In this document: positions 8,879 through 18,020 of the stretch, in pieces
Position numbering within the stretch: the stretch's first letter is position 1
Layout of the letters: each line of letters begins with the position of its first letter
DNA from: Candidatus Heimdallarchaeota archaeon LC_3
Lineage (GTDB): Archaea > Asgardarchaeota > Heimdallarchaeia > Hodarchaeales > LC-3
Direction of reading: 5' to 3'
NCBI GenBank assembly: GCA_001940645.1
Contig: MDVS01000023.1
Coordinates: 1 to 59,313 of the forward strand
Length of the DNA stretch: 59,313 nucleotides
Made by a program: the position numbers and the translations under genes
Notes under the pieces: generated by a model
What the model saw: only the letters and a program-made list of their open reading frames with translations
Databases searched by the model: none
Told to the model about the DNA's origin: nothing

Positions 8879-9349
8879 TTAATCTATTTCATTTTCTTCT
8901 TCAGATTCCATTTTCTCAGATTGACGTATCGTTTCTGTAATTTGGTGTAAATAATCAAACTTTTTCAATGCTGCATCAGCAATATCATTATGTAACACTT
9001 TAACGGCTTTTTTTATTTGTTTATCAGCTTCTTCTTTGTTTTCTGGTAAAGTTTCAAATTTCCATGTATCGATATATTTTTCAGCTTTTGCATTTTTTGA
9101 AATTATTAAAATTGTATCAGAATCTCTTTGGAATCCAACATAGTTATCCTGAACAATTGGACAACCGAAATATTTACATTCTGAGTCGTTTGTAAACAAA
9201 TGTTTACATATAGGTTTATTGGTTTGTTTTAATGAAGAACGGTAAGCACATTGAGTAGAAAAAATATGTTCCCATTTTGCTAAATCTCTAATAAGATTTG
9301 AACTATTAACTGTTTTAGTTTTATTGGCCATTATAATCACTAATTTCAT
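8879..9349 (-). CDS. Hypothetical cysteine-containing protein
   Basis: This 156-residue protein is not recognised. The N-terminal half holds several Cys (FSTQCAY, ICKHLF, ECKYFGCPIV) that could form a metal site. The middle is a compact alpha/beta stretch (DTILIISKNAKAEKY), and the C-terminus is a charged helix ending ESEEENEID. It lies upstream of the ThiI-like gene on the same strand, 78 bp before that gene's widest frame, so both may be in one transcript. Confidence 0.6.
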   Translation of the reverse strand: MKLVIIMANKTKTVNSSNLIRDLAKWEHIFSTQCAYRSSLKQTNKPICKHLFTNDSECKYFGCPIVQDNYVGFQRDSDTILIISKNAKAEKYIDTWKFETLPENKEEADKQIKKAVKVLHNDIADAALKKFDYLHQITETIRQSEKMESEEENEID

Positions 9350-9562
9350 AAAACCTTAAAATATAGCCATATTTTACATGTTTAACGATGTTTTTAATGT
9401 TCTTTTTTAAATTTTAAGGGTTACTTTAGCTCTTGAATCTTACAATTTCTAGTTTTCTCGATTTTCGATTTTCTTTTCAAACTGTTTATGAGTATATGAA
9501 TATTTTTTTCGTTTCAATAGCAATTTTTTTTGAGAATTTTGTTTTTGAAATATGTTAATAAC

Positions 9563-9636
9563 AGCCACTGGGGGGAGTTGCACCCCCGACCTATTGATTA
9601 CGAGTCAATCGCTCTATCTAACTGAGCTACAGAGGC
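9563..9636 (-). tRNA. tRNA-Thr (anticodon CGU)
   Basis: The minus strand folds as a full cloverleaf: acceptor GCCTCTG/CAGTGGC, D arm GCTC…GAGC, anticodon stem ATTGA/TCAAT with loop CTCGTAA (anticodon CGU, reading ACG), and T arm GGGGG TGCAACT CCCCC. The discriminator is T. No CCA is encoded and no intron is seen. The acceptor stem has a U-U mismatch at 4-69. A second Thr tRNA lies 84 bp upstream on the same strand. Confidence 0.92.
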
Positions 9637-9720
9637 ATTTTTTAGAAATTATTTAATTAAACACTATTCGCATTTTGAAAAAGTTTATAAAGAAAATCTT
9701 CAACTTTAGGAGAAAATTGG

Positions 9721-9826
9721 AGCCATCGGTGGGAGTTGAACCCACGATTTCAGGTTTAACAATTAATTATTGTTTAAATCTCCTGATTACAAGTCAGGCG
9801 CATTAACCAGGCTTCGCTACGATGGC
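9721..9826 (-). tRNA. tRNA-Thr (anticodon UGU) with 31-nt insert in the variable region
   Basis: The minus strand gives acceptor GCCATCG/CGATGGC, D arm GCG…CGC, anticodon stem CCTGA/TCAGG with loop CTTGTAA (anticodon UGU), and T arm GTGGG TTCAACT CCCAC. Between the anticodon stem and the T arm lie 36 nt instead of about 5. The extra stretch folds on itself (TTTAAACAAT … ATTGTTAAA). Removing about 31 nt leaves a normal tRNA, so this is probably a non-canonical intron of the archaeal bulge-helix-bulge kind. A long variable arm would be unexpected for threonine. Confidence 0.88.
9752..9782 (-). other. Candidate tRNA intron (approximate limits)
   Basis: The approximate 31-nt insert just after the anticodon stem contains an inverted repeat (TTAACAAT … ATTGTTTAA). 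The exact splice points cannot be fixed by eye because the flanks are AT-rich. Its position near nt 44-45 differs from the common 37/38 site. Confidence 0.5.
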
Positions 9827-9998
9827 CTATTTTGATTAATATAAATTTTATAATTTTATTTTAAATGAGAACTCCATTTTAATTGCTTCTAGTTATTTAT
9901 TTAATTTTTATCAAATAATCTTTTATTAGATTTAATTAACAGGAATGAAGGTTTTTTGATTCTATGATAATAAATCCAAAAAGAAATAATTTTCCCTT

Positions 9999-10475
9999 TT
10001 ATTTTATTACTCGAAGATTTTTATTTTTAAAAGTCAAAATGGGAATTTTATATCTTTTTGCTTTTTTTTGTACTCCCCTATCACCAGAAGCAATGATAGG
10101 ATTAAAGATTTTTAACTTAATCGCTATTTCTATAATTTGATCATCTACTTGAGTAGGTAGGTCAGATGAGATCAAATTTTCATCTATAACTAGAGCATAT
10201 TTTTCTACTAATTTCATAGCATTTTCTGCAAATTTAGATGTTTGAATAAGTTTGTTTATTTCTTTTATAACAGATTTTAATACAACAATTTTGTATGCTT
10301 GATCGATTATAATATCTATTGATGAAGGTAGATAAACTTGGTTTTCAAAACAAGCAATAAAAAAATTTGTATCTGTAATCACGGGTAAATTCTGAGAAAA
10401 AATTTTTTTCCAATCAGCTGTTGTTTTAAAGTTATACTTCAAAAATATATTATCACTAGTCAAATGTGCTCCCAT
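9999..10475 (-). CDS. PIN-domain protein, Fcf1/Utp24-like
   Basis: This 158-residue PIN nuclease has the acidic residues in VITDTNFFIACF, VIKEINKL, QVDDQIIEIA and ASGDRGVQKKAKR, the last being characteristic of the Fcf1/VapC9 branch rather than ordinary VapC toxins. Eukaryotic Fcf1/Utp24 cuts pre-rRNA near the 18S 5' end. Archaeal members commonly sit beside aIF2-gamma, as here: the start lies 2 bp after the aIF2-gamma stop, so translation is probably coupled. A housekeeping role in rRNA processing is inferred from family and place. Confidence 0.8.
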   Translation of the reverse strand: MGAHLTSDNIFLKYNFKTTADWKKIFSQNLPVITDTNFFIACFENQVYLPSSIDIIIDQAYKIVVLKSVIKEINKLIQTSKFAENAMKLVEKYALVIDENLISSDLPTQVDDQIIEIAIKLKIFNPIIASGDRGVQKKAKRYKIPILTFKNKNLRVIK

Positions 10476-10477
10476 TA

Positions 10478-11887
10478 TTATTTGAGCTCTTTTCCACCAG
10501 TAATTTCACCCCATCCTACTAATCGCCAACGTTTATCTATCATTGTCGAGATAGCTACTCTTGCACCAATATTTGCACAGACTGGTAGTTTCAACATTGT
10601 AGAGATTTCTTTTTCTTCACTAGAATGTTTTGCGGAGGAAACTACTCCAACGGTTTTAGCTGTACCGACATTTAACATCAAAAGAATATTTGTACTAATT
10701 GATTTAATATCAAAGTTTTGGGTGACTTTTGATCCTACAACTCTTTCCATGAAATTTCCTGTAAAATCAAGTCCCGTCCAGACTGGTGGCATCTTACCAG
10801 GTTTACCAATAACATGACCTACTAATTTGTCGTTTTTTGTTACAGCAGGATCTAAATCGGTACCAATTCCTATAAGACCCCCAGGAAAAGCTCTATCTAA
10901 TTTTCCAAATCCTGATCTTAATGAAACTATGGATGACTCAATAGTTTTCCACTTATTGCTGAAGTTAACCCCAGGTGAAATTTCAATGTCATCACCCACA
11001 TGGAAGATTCCTTCTGTTATGACTCCTCCAGCAATGCCTCCAACCCAATTTTTTAATTCAGTTCCTGGTCTATTAATGTCAAAAGAACGGGCTATAGACA
11101 TACGAGGATCAGCAGTAGTATCTTTTTTTGGTCTTTTGAATTTTTCTTGCATTTTTTTTATTAAGATATCTATATTAGCTCCATGTATAGCCGAAATTGG
11201 GATAATATCTATATCCTTAACTCCCCCGTGTCGTTCATTTTTTAAGAAGTTATAAATATCTTGATAATTTTTCTCCGCATCTTGTTCAGAAACCAATTCA
11301 ACTTTGTTTTGAGCAACTATTATTTTTTCCATACCAATTGCATTCATAGCAGCTAAATGTTCTCTTGTTTGAGGCATAGGAACTGGTTCCGTAGCTGAAA
11401 TGACTAAGATGACCCCATCCATTATAGCTGCACCTGAAAGCATAGTAGCCATCAATACTTCATGACCAGGTGCATCAACAAAAGAAACTCGCTGAATAAG
11501 GTTAGTTTTTCCATGTGATTTTTCAACAGGACAATTTTTATCAGTGGTATATCCATTAAAGAAGGGGTTTTTATGCTCTTTGTCGCAGAATCGTAATTCA
11601 AAATCAGCATACCCAAGACGTATTGTTATTCCTCTACGGATTTCCTCAGAATGTGTGTCGGGAAATTTTCCTGTTAAAGCTTGAACTAAAGTTGACTTAC
11701 CATGATCGACGTGACCGATTGTACCTACGTTAAGTTCGGCTTGTAACAAATCTTCAATTGAGGGTATTTCTTCAGATTGAGATATTACTTTCTTTATCGA
11801 TTTTACTTCTTCTGTAGATGTATTTGTTTCTTCATCTTCTTTAGTTGAAGGCTTTCTTAATTTCCGTTTACCCACTAATTTTTTCAC
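10478..11887 (-). CDS. eif2g: Translation initiation factor aIF2 subunit gamma
   Basis: The GTPase subunit of aIF2 delivers Met-tRNAi to the small ribosomal subunit. Switch and P-loop motifs are clear: GTIGHVDHGKSTLVQALTG (about residue 55), RRGITIRLGYAD (switch 1), VSFVDAPGHEVLMATMLSG (G3/switch 2) and VAQNKVEL (G4, NKxE). Domains 2 and 3 follow with AIDxRGS-equivalent ARSFDINRPG. An N-terminal extension of about 50 Lys/Glu-rich residues is unusual. The zinc knuckle normally built from two CxxC pairs keeps only single Cys residues (RFCDKE and NCPVEK), so zinc binding is doubtful. The gene follows S6e and precedes the PIN gene. Confidence 0.95.
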   Translation of the reverse strand: MKKLVGKRKLRKPSTKEDEETNTSTEEVKSIKKVISQSEEIPSIEDLLQAELNVGTIGHVDHGKSTLVQALTGKFPDTHSEEIRRGITIRLGYADFELRFCDKEHKNPFFNGYTTDKNCPVEKSHGKTNLIQRVSFVDAPGHEVLMATMLSGAAIMDGVILVISATEPVPMPQTREHLAAMNAIGMEKIIVAQNKVELVSEQDAEKNYQDIYNFLKNERHGGVKDIDIIPISAIHGANIDILIKKMQEKFKRPKKDTTADPRMSIARSFDINRPGTELKNWVGGIAGGVITEGIFHVGDDIEISPGVNFSNKWKTIESSIVSLRSGFGKLDRAFPGGLIGIGTDLDPAVTKNDKLVGHVIGKPGKMPPVWTGLDFTGNFMERVVGSKVTQNFDIKSISTNILLMLNVGTAKTVGVVSSAKHSSEEKEISTMLKLPVCANIGARVAISTMIDKRWRLVGWGEITGGKELK

Positions 11888-11983
11888 CTAGAGCTGGTTC
11901 AATGAATTTCCTAAATCTTAATTCACTGATTTTTGAATTTTTATTAACAGGAATAGTTTCAGTAAGTTATACCTTACTATTCC

Positions 11984-12379
11984 TTATTCTGCACTTTCTG
12001 CAAGAATTTCTTCTATTTTTCTTGATCCTTTTTTAGTAATTACTAAATTAACTTGATAAATATCTTCAGTAATAGTATTACCACGAACCCGTTTTTTCTT
12101 ACGTATCCCTTTTCTTTCACGTGGAGGGTGAAAACCTCTCCCACCACTTGTTAGAATCCGTTTTCTAATTCCACCCTGCAAAGAGCTTGACATAGGAAAC
12201 CCATCGGTGTCAGAACCTCCTCGAATAGTAAAAACATAGTCATTAAATCCAAGGGGATCACCAGAGATTTTCTCGCCTAATTTCTTTCCAATGAGGTATT
12301 TAATTCCAGTCTCTTCTTCATTCATCTTTTTATAGGCTAATCCAGATTCTGGGTCACTTATATTTAATTGCTGTGTCAT
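11984..12379 (-). CDS. rps6e: 30S ribosomal protein S6e
   Basis: This small-subunit protein is found in archaea and eukaryotes. VFTIRGGSDTDGFPM, RKRILTSGGRGFHPPRERKG and KKKRVRGNTITEDIYQVN are the conserved family blocks, in order. The 131 residues match the short archaeal form without the eukaryotic phosphorylated tail. It is the first gene of the S6e - aIF2-gamma - PIN operon, 96 bp before aIF2-gamma. Confidence 0.96.
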   Translation of the reverse strand: MTQQLNISDPESGLAYKKMNEEETGIKYLIGKKLGEKISGDPLGFNDYVFTIRGGSDTDGFPMSSSLQGGIRKRILTSGGRGFHPPRERKGIRKKKRVRGNTITEDIYQVNLVITKKGSRKIEEILAESAE

Positions 12380-12878
12380 CCTAATTATTCCTTTTTTTGA
12401 TTTCGAGTAGATTTCTTAGTTAAAATTTTTAACATTCAATTTTTTCTATTTATTTCAATAGTAATCTCTGGAGTGCATTCCAGTTTTACTTTTACTATAT
12501 TTTTTTGTCGCTTTGAGAACTTTTTAAATAATAAGAATAGTAAAGCTTGCGCACTTATTTTGAAAAAAGGTTTTCCCTTTATTATACCGAATTTTCTTTA
12601 CTATATTTTTGAATTAAGTGAATAAATATAAAAGATATTCTATTTTTAAGTTTTAATAAAGAATTTTATCAATTGCAATCAAAAATCTCCTTTTCAAATA
12701 ATAATAAATTCAATTCACTACTAAAATTCATTTTTTAAGAAATTATAATAAAATTCTCAAAAACTTTAAGGAAATGATGCAAATAATTAAAAATCGCCCT
12801 AATAGAAAATACCCCAAGGTCTTTATTTTCAAGAGCATAATCAATAAATATCAATTCATATAATCATTATCCAATAAT
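12380..12878. other. Divergent intergenic region, S6e operon / secretion ATPases
   Basis: About 500 bp of very AT-rich sequence separates the S6e operon from the plus-strand ATPase pair. No open frame of note is present. It should carry both promoters; I see no clear palindrome. Confidence 0.5.
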
Positions 12879-12896
12879 TTGCCTGTGGTTTACAAA

Positions 12897-14441
12897 ATGA
12901 CAATAGAAGAGTCTTTGGTTCGCGAATCATATCCTTTAATAGCCCCCTTTGCTTATGCACTCATTCAAATGGATGCTAAAACAAAAGAAATTGTCTATTC
13001 TTTGATGGAAGCACCATTAACATCAAAAGAATCCGAGATATTAAACTATTTGAAATCTAATATAATAACTTCCTTAGATAGACCACTTTCTGATTTTATT
13101 TCTAAAGATGCCACTGAAGAAGAATCTAAAACTAATGAAGATCGTCAAAAAGATTATATTAAAGGCAAAATGAAGAAATTTCTAAAAGCAAACAGAAAAT
13201 ACAAAGTAGATGATGGAACCTTTGAGAAACTTCTTTATCATGTTTCAAGGGATTTAATAGGTTTTGGGTTAATAGAACCATTACTTAAAGATAACAATAT
13301 TGAAGATATTTCTTGTGATGGAACCAGAGTCCCTATATATGTTTGGCACCGTGAATATGAGTCAATAAAGACTAACATAAGGTTTGAAACTGATTCAGAG
13401 TTAGATAACTTTGTCATAAAAGTAGCCCAAAGAAGTGGAAGGCATATATCAGTAGCCAATCCGTTATTAGATGCAGCGCTACCAGATGGATCACGTATCA
13501 ATTGTACTTATTCAAATGAAGTCACTATGAGAGGTTCAACATTTACTATACGTAAATTCAAAGAAGATCCATTAACAATAGTAGATATGATAAATTATAA
13601 TACAATTGATGAAAATATTGCCGCCTTTTACTGGTATGCACTTGAAAACCAAAAATCAATATTAATTGCTGGAGGTACAGCAAGCGGGAAAACAAGTTTA
13701 TTAAATAGTTTAGCAATGTTTATTCGTCCTGGTGCGAAAATTGTAAGTATAGAAGATACACCAGAGCTTAATATACCTCACGATAACTGGATACCAGCAG
13801 TAGCACGACAAGGGTTTGGTGGTTATAATGCAGATGGGTCAAGAAGGGGAGAAGTAACTATGTTTGACTTATTAAGGGCTGCTGTACGTCAAAGACCAGA
13901 TTTTCTATTTGTTGGAGAAGTGAGAGGAGCAGAAGCTTATACATTGTTTCAAGCTATGGCTACGGGACATACAGGGATGGGTACAATTCATGGAGACTCA
14001 GCTCAAGGAATCATTAGACGACTAGAGTCAGAACCTATGAACATACCTCGTGCATTAATTCAGTCTTTAAATATTATATCTGTGCAACGTAGAGTTCGAA
14101 GGGAACAAAAACACCTAAGAAGAACGGTTGAAGTGGTAGAAGTAATTGAAGTTGATCAATTGAACGAGGATCTTGTTACTAATCGTGTGTTTGGATGGGA
14201 TGGAGCTGAAGATGCTTTCGTATCTTATGGAAAAAGCTATGTTTTGAATAGTATAGCGGATTTCTATGGAATGGGAGAAACACAATTAGAAGATGAGTTG
14301 GAGAATCGAAAAACAGTTATTCGATGGTTAGTAAAATCAAAACGGAGATCATATAAAGATGTTGCCCAAGCAATATTGTCTTATTATAATGATCCTTTTG
14401 AAACAATCGATCGAGCAAAACGAGAATTAAGGAGAGTTTAA
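12897..14441 (+). CDS. Type II/IV secretion or pilus assembly ATPase (GspE/TadA/ArlI family), copy 1
   Basis: These are hexameric ATPases that drive assembly of archaeal type IV pilus-like filaments. An N-terminal region (SYPLIAPFAYALIQMD) precedes the catalytic core: AAL-P-DGSRI-NCTYS (N2 domain), Walker A AGGTASGKTSLLNSL (near residue 264 of the widest frame), the Asp box VSIEDTPELNIPH, and Walker B with arginine finger RPDFLFVGEVRGAEAYTLFQ, then ATGHTGMGTIHGDS. The frame opens at a TTG (12879); ATG 12897 (MTIEESLVRES) is preferred. A close paralogue follows 27 bp later. No FlaJ/TadC-type membrane partner or pilin is seen in the window. Confidence 0.9.
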   Translation: MTIEESLVRESYPLIAPFAYALIQMDAKTKEIVYSLMEAPLTSKESEILNYLKSNIITSLDRPLSDFISKDATEEESKTNEDRQKDYIKGKMKKFLKANRKYKVDDGTFEKLLYHVSRDLIGFGLIEPLLKDNNIEDISCDGTRVPIYVWHREYESIKTNIRFETDSELDNFVIKVAQRSGRHISVANPLLDAALPDGSRINCTYSNEVTMRGSTFTIRKFKEDPLTIVDMINYNTIDENIAAFYWYALENQKSILIAGGTASGKTSLLNSLAMFIRPGAKIVSIEDTPELNIPHDNWIPAVARQGFGGYNADGSRRGEVTMFDLLRAAVRQRPDFLFVGEVRGAEAYTLFQAMATGHTGMGTIHGDSAQGIIRRLESEPMNIPRALIQSLNIISVQRRVRREQKHLRRTVEVVEVIEVDQLNEDLVTNRVFGWDGAEDAFVSYGKSYVLNSIADFYGMGETQLEDELENRKTVIRWLVKSKRRSYKDVAQAILSYYNDPFETIDRAKRELRRV

Positions 14442-14468
14442 CAACTAAATAGAATTTTGGGATTGAAA

Positions 14469-15977
14469 ATGTCAGAACAGGAAGAAGTTAATGTAGTAAT
14501 CGAAACATACCCCCTAATTGCTCCTTTTGCATACGCAAAGATAGAGAAAACAAAAACGGGACAAACAATCTATAGTTTGGTTGAGAGTCCTTTAACTGGG
14601 AAAGAAAAAAAGATCTTAAACATGATTGAGGATGTTATTACTGAATCTTTGTCATTTGATTATACAAAAATTGAAAATAGAAAAGCAGCATCTAATTTTC
14701 TTAGAGGAAAAATATTGGACATATTACAAAATTACAAAATCAAACTCGATGAAACAGCTTTTGATAAAATATTTTATATCATAGACAAAGAATTTTTAGG
14801 ATATGGGATAATAGATCCGTTATTAGCGGATCCTGAGATAGAAGATATATCTGCTGATGGAACAGGAATACCATTGCACGTTTATCACAGAAAATATGAG
14901 AGTATTCCAACAAATTTAACTTTTCAATCTGATAATGATTTAAATTCATTGATAATTAAAATAGCTCAACGCGCAGGAAAACATATTAGTGTTGCAGATC
15001 CATTATTGGATGCTGCTTTACCAGATGGTTCACGTATCAATTGTACTTATGGTCGTGAAATCACTATGCGTGGTCCTACATTTACTATACGTAAATTCAG
15101 AGAAGATCCATTAACAATAGTTGATTTAATTAGCTATAACACAATAGATGAAAAAATTGCAGCTTTCTTTTGGTTCGCTTTAGAACATAATAGAAGCATT
15201 CTCATAGCTGGTGGAACAGCTTCTGGTAAAACTACGTTATTAAACGGTACAGCCATGTTTATTCGTCCAGGTGCAAAAATTGTAAGTATTGAGGATACAC
15301 CTGAGTTAGCTATTCAGCACGAAAACTGGATTCAGTCGGTAACGCGATCAGGATTTGGTGGATCGGATAAGAAAAGAGGAGAAATCACTATGTTTGATTT
15401 ACTTCGAGCTGCTGTAAGACAGAGACCAGATTTCGTAATTGTAGGTGAAGTACGTGGTGAAGAGGCTTATACTCTCTTTCAGGCAATATCTACTGGACAT
15501 GCTGGGTTAGGAACAATTCATGGAGATAGTAGTCTGGGTGTTATTCGACGTCTTGAATCTAAACCAATGAACACTCCACGAGCTTTAATTTCTAATCTCA
15601 CAATGATAGCAGTTCAAAGACGAGTTAGATTAGGTACAACTCAAGTTCGGAGAACAGTAGAAATTATGGAAATTGTTGGATTAGATCCAGCTACAAATGA
15701 TCTAGTCACAAACCGTAAATATTCATGGGATCCAAGAGATGATGTATTTCACGACTTTGGACGTTCTTATACATTGGAAAACATAATGGATATGCAAGGA
15801 TATACAGAATCTTATATAGAGGATGAATTAGAAAGAAGATCAACAATTCTCAGAGCATTAGTTCGAACAAAAAGAAGAACATTTCAAGATGTCGCAGAAG
15901 CTGTTCAAGCATACTACGCTGATCGTGATGCAGCATATGATCATTATAAAAAGCTATATGAAGGAACTAAGCTATAG
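14469..15977 (+). CDS. Type II/IV secretion or pilus assembly ATPase (GspE/TadA/ArlI family), copy 2
   Basis: This is a tandem paralogue of the preceding gene with the same layout: TYPLIAPFAYAKIE, PDGSRINCTYGREITMRGP, Walker A AGGTASGKTTLLNG, SIEDTPELAIQHENW, RPDFVIVGEVRGEEAYTLFQ and STGHAGLGTIHGDSS. Identity is high in the core and low in the first 130 residues, so the two may use different partners or form a mixed hexamer. ATG 14469 (MSEQEEVN) is a better start than the TTG at 14457. Both genes are probably co-transcribed. Confidence 0.9.
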   Translation: MSEQEEVNVVIETYPLIAPFAYAKIEKTKTGQTIYSLVESPLTGKEKKILNMIEDVITESLSFDYTKIENRKAASNFLRGKILDILQNYKIKLDETAFDKIFYIIDKEFLGYGIIDPLLADPEIEDISADGTGIPLHVYHRKYESIPTNLTFQSDNDLNSLIIKIAQRAGKHISVADPLLDAALPDGSRINCTYGREITMRGPTFTIRKFREDPLTIVDLISYNTIDEKIAAFFWFALEHNRSILIAGGTASGKTTLLNGTAMFIRPGAKIVSIEDTPELAIQHENWIQSVTRSGFGGSDKKRGEITMFDLLRAAVRQRPDFVIVGEVRGEEAYTLFQAISTGHAGLGTIHGDSSLGVIRRLESKPMNTPRALISNLTMIAVQRRVRLGTTQVRRTVEIMEIVGLDPATNDLVTNRKYSWDPRDDVFHDFGRSYTLENIMDMQGYTESYIEDELERRSTILRALVRTKRRTFQDVAEAVQAYYADRDAAYDHYKKLYEGTKL

Positions 15978-16037
15978 AAAGTCTTTTCATCAATAACCAG
16001 AATTTTTTTGGATTCTTATTGTAATTTCTAATTAATT

Positions 16038-16976
16038 TCATTTCCACATTTCATAAGGTGGTTTGAATGGAGAAGAATTTCCATAAAAAAACTTGATATA
16101 TGAATGAGTTTCCATTATTGCTAAAAATCGTTGAACTGGGTCTTGCCAAACACTCGGATAAAGAGATTTTATTAAACTAGGTAAACCGTTACCATTTTCT
16201 TGAAAAAATGTTTTAACATTTTCTAACCTTTCTTCTAATAAAAATAGGAGCATTTCAGCTCTTTCTTTTATATTGCTTATTATTTCTTGATGAGCTGGAT
16301 ATACTGTCCAATTGTTATGTTCTTTTGATAATTTATTAAGAGTAGATAAGTATTCTTTAACAGGATTCGAATATTTACCTGAGAAACCTAAATTTGGTGT
16401 AATTCTTGATAAAAGAGTATCACCTGTAAAAATAGCTTTTTGTTCCTCTAGAACTATTGCGATATGATGAGGGGTGTGACCAGGGATTTTGATATATTTT
16501 AAACCATTAAATTCTGGAATATCACCAGAATCGTCTTCAAGGGTTATATCAGGGGTAAAATCTCTATTATATTCTTGATAATAATTTAAAAAATAATGGA
16601 ATGTCTCAATATATTTCGTAGGTACTCCTAAAGTTGTAAATACTTCATCTACCCAGAAGATTGATCGTTCCTCGTAAAAAAATTTATATTCTTCTTTGTG
16701 TATTAGAATTTTAGCTCCTGAATGCTCTTTAATTAAATCTAATGCACCTATATGATCTATATGAGCGTGAGTAGGAATAAGATATTTTATTGATTCAATT
16801 CCTAAATTTGAATCTAATTTCTTTAAACATTCTTCCAATTCTACCAATGTTTCAAGTTGGTTCACTCCACTATCAAGCATTAGTATTTCATCTGGATCAT
16901 TTTCATCCCTGAATATGTAACTGTGCACTTTATGTGGTTTGAAAGGTAAACTAAGGGAAATCTGGTAAAACTGCAT
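16038..16976 (-). CDS. Metallo-beta-lactamase fold hydrolase
   Basis: This is a binuclear metal hydrolase of the glyoxalase II-like group. The ligand motif THAHIDHIG (HxHxDH), then IKIPGHTPHHIAIVL, FTGDTLL and VYPAHQE give the usual set of His and Asp ligands. A helical C-terminal part (EERLENVKTFFQ) resembles LACTB2-type proteins. The Met at 16976 (MQFYQISLSL) is a likelier start than the one at 16988. The substrate cannot be told. It converges with the secretion ATPases. Confidence 0.85.
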   Translation of the reverse strand: MQFYQISLSLPFKPHKVHSYIFRDENDPDEILMLDSGVNQLETLVELEECLKKLDSNLGIESIKYLIPTHAHIDHIGALDLIKEHSGAKILIHKEEYKFFYEERSIFWVDEVFTTLGVPTKYIETFHYFLNYYQEYNRDFTPDITLEDDSGDIPEFNGLKYIKIPGHTPHHIAIVLEEQKAIFTGDTLLSRITPNLGFSGKYSNPVKEYLSTLNKLSKEHNNWTVYPAHQEIISNIKERAEMLLFLLEERLENVKTFFQENGNGLPSLIKSLYPSVWQDPVQRFLAIMETHSYIKFFYGNSSPFKPPYEMWK

Positions 16977-17183
16977 AAAATAGATCACAATAGTATGATT
17001 TAGAATAAAGGTAAATCTTTCTTCTTTATAGCATCGTATGAAAAAGTAATCTCCTATTAATCTTTGATTGCAATGAAAAAAATCTAATTAAGGGAAAAAC
17101 GTCAGTACTTTGATGAAATTAGATTGTTTGGATCTATTGTATTAAAAATTATCTTATTAAAACAAAAATAAATCAATTTCAAT

Positions 17184-18020
17184 ATGTCAATGAAAACAAT
17201 TATTATTACTGGAGCAAATTCCGGAATAGGAAAAGCTGCAGCAACTCTTTTAGCTAAAGAAAATCATAGAATAGTAATGTTTTGTAGAACAAAAACTTCT
17301 GCTGCAAAAGCTCAACGAGAAATAATAAAAAAAACCAGCAATGAGAACATCCATTTAATAATTTGTGATCTTGAATCTCAACAATCCATAAAGAAAGCTG
17401 TAGAAAAATTTGAATCCAATTTTGATAAACTAGATGTGCTTATCAATAATGCAGGGATAAATTTATTCAAAAGACAAGAAACTGAAGAGGGATACGAAAA
17501 AGTGTTTGCAACAAATCACCTCGGACCATTTCTTTTAACAAATTTATTACTAGATACCTTGAAGAAAAATGGATCAGGCAGAATTATCAATGTGGCTTCT
17601 GCAGCTCAGGCACCAATAGATTTTGACGATTTAATGAGTGAAAAAAGCTACAGGCCAATGAAAGTATATTCAAAATCAAAAATAGCTAATATTATGTTTA
17701 CCTATGAGTTAGCTGATATAGTAAAAAATGATGGAATCTTGGTAAATAGTATCCATCCAGGACTAATAAGAACAAACCTTACACGTGATATGAATATCGT
17801 TTTCAAAGGATTATTCCTACTTGTGAAACCATTTCTTAAATCACCAAAAAAAGGAGCAAAAACACTGGTATATTTAGCAACAAGTCCAGAGGTAAAAAAT
17901 ATTACTGGAAAATATTTTGTTGATGGAAAAGAAAAACGATCTAGAAGAGAATCCTATAATGAAGCTGATATTAAAAAATTGTGGGAAATAAGTTCTGAAC
18001 TAACTCATTTGAATGTCTAA
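17184..18020 (+). CDS. Short-chain dehydrogenase/reductase (retinol dehydrogenase-like)
   Basis: This NAD(P)-dependent oxidoreductase has a Rossmann fold with TGANSGIG (cofactor loop), LINNAGIN, NVASAAQA and the catalytic YSKSKIAN (Y-x-x-x-K). FCRTKTSA after the second strand, with a basic residue, suggests NADP. HPGLIRTNLT matches the retinol-dehydrogenase/WW-domain oxidoreductase group. At 278 residues it is full length. A broken copy of its last 40 codons lies at 18676-18798 beyond the next gene. Confidence 0.88.
   Translation: MSMKTIIITGANSGIGKAAATLLAKENHRIVMFCRTKTSAAKAQREIIKKTSNENIHLIICDLESQQSIKKAVEKFESNFDKLDVLINNAGINLFKRQETEEGYEKVFATNHLGPFLLTNLLLDTLKKNGSGRIINVASAAQAPIDFDDLMSEKSYRPMKVYSKSKIANIMFTYELADIVKNDGILVNSIHPGLIRTNLTRDMNIVFKGLFLLVKPFLKSPKKGAKTLVYLATSPEVKNITGKYFVDGKEKRSRRESYNEADIKKLWEISSELTHLNV

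Noticed and set aside
9721..9826. Reading the long variable region as a class II (Ser/Leu) tRNA arm
   Set aside because: The anticodon is UGU (Thr), the acceptor stem matches the neighbouring tRNA-Thr type, and the insert folds as a separate hairpin.
10464..11255. Plus-strand open frames over aIF2-gamma
   Set aside because: Antisense to a clear, full-length translation factor gene; no start signals or family match.
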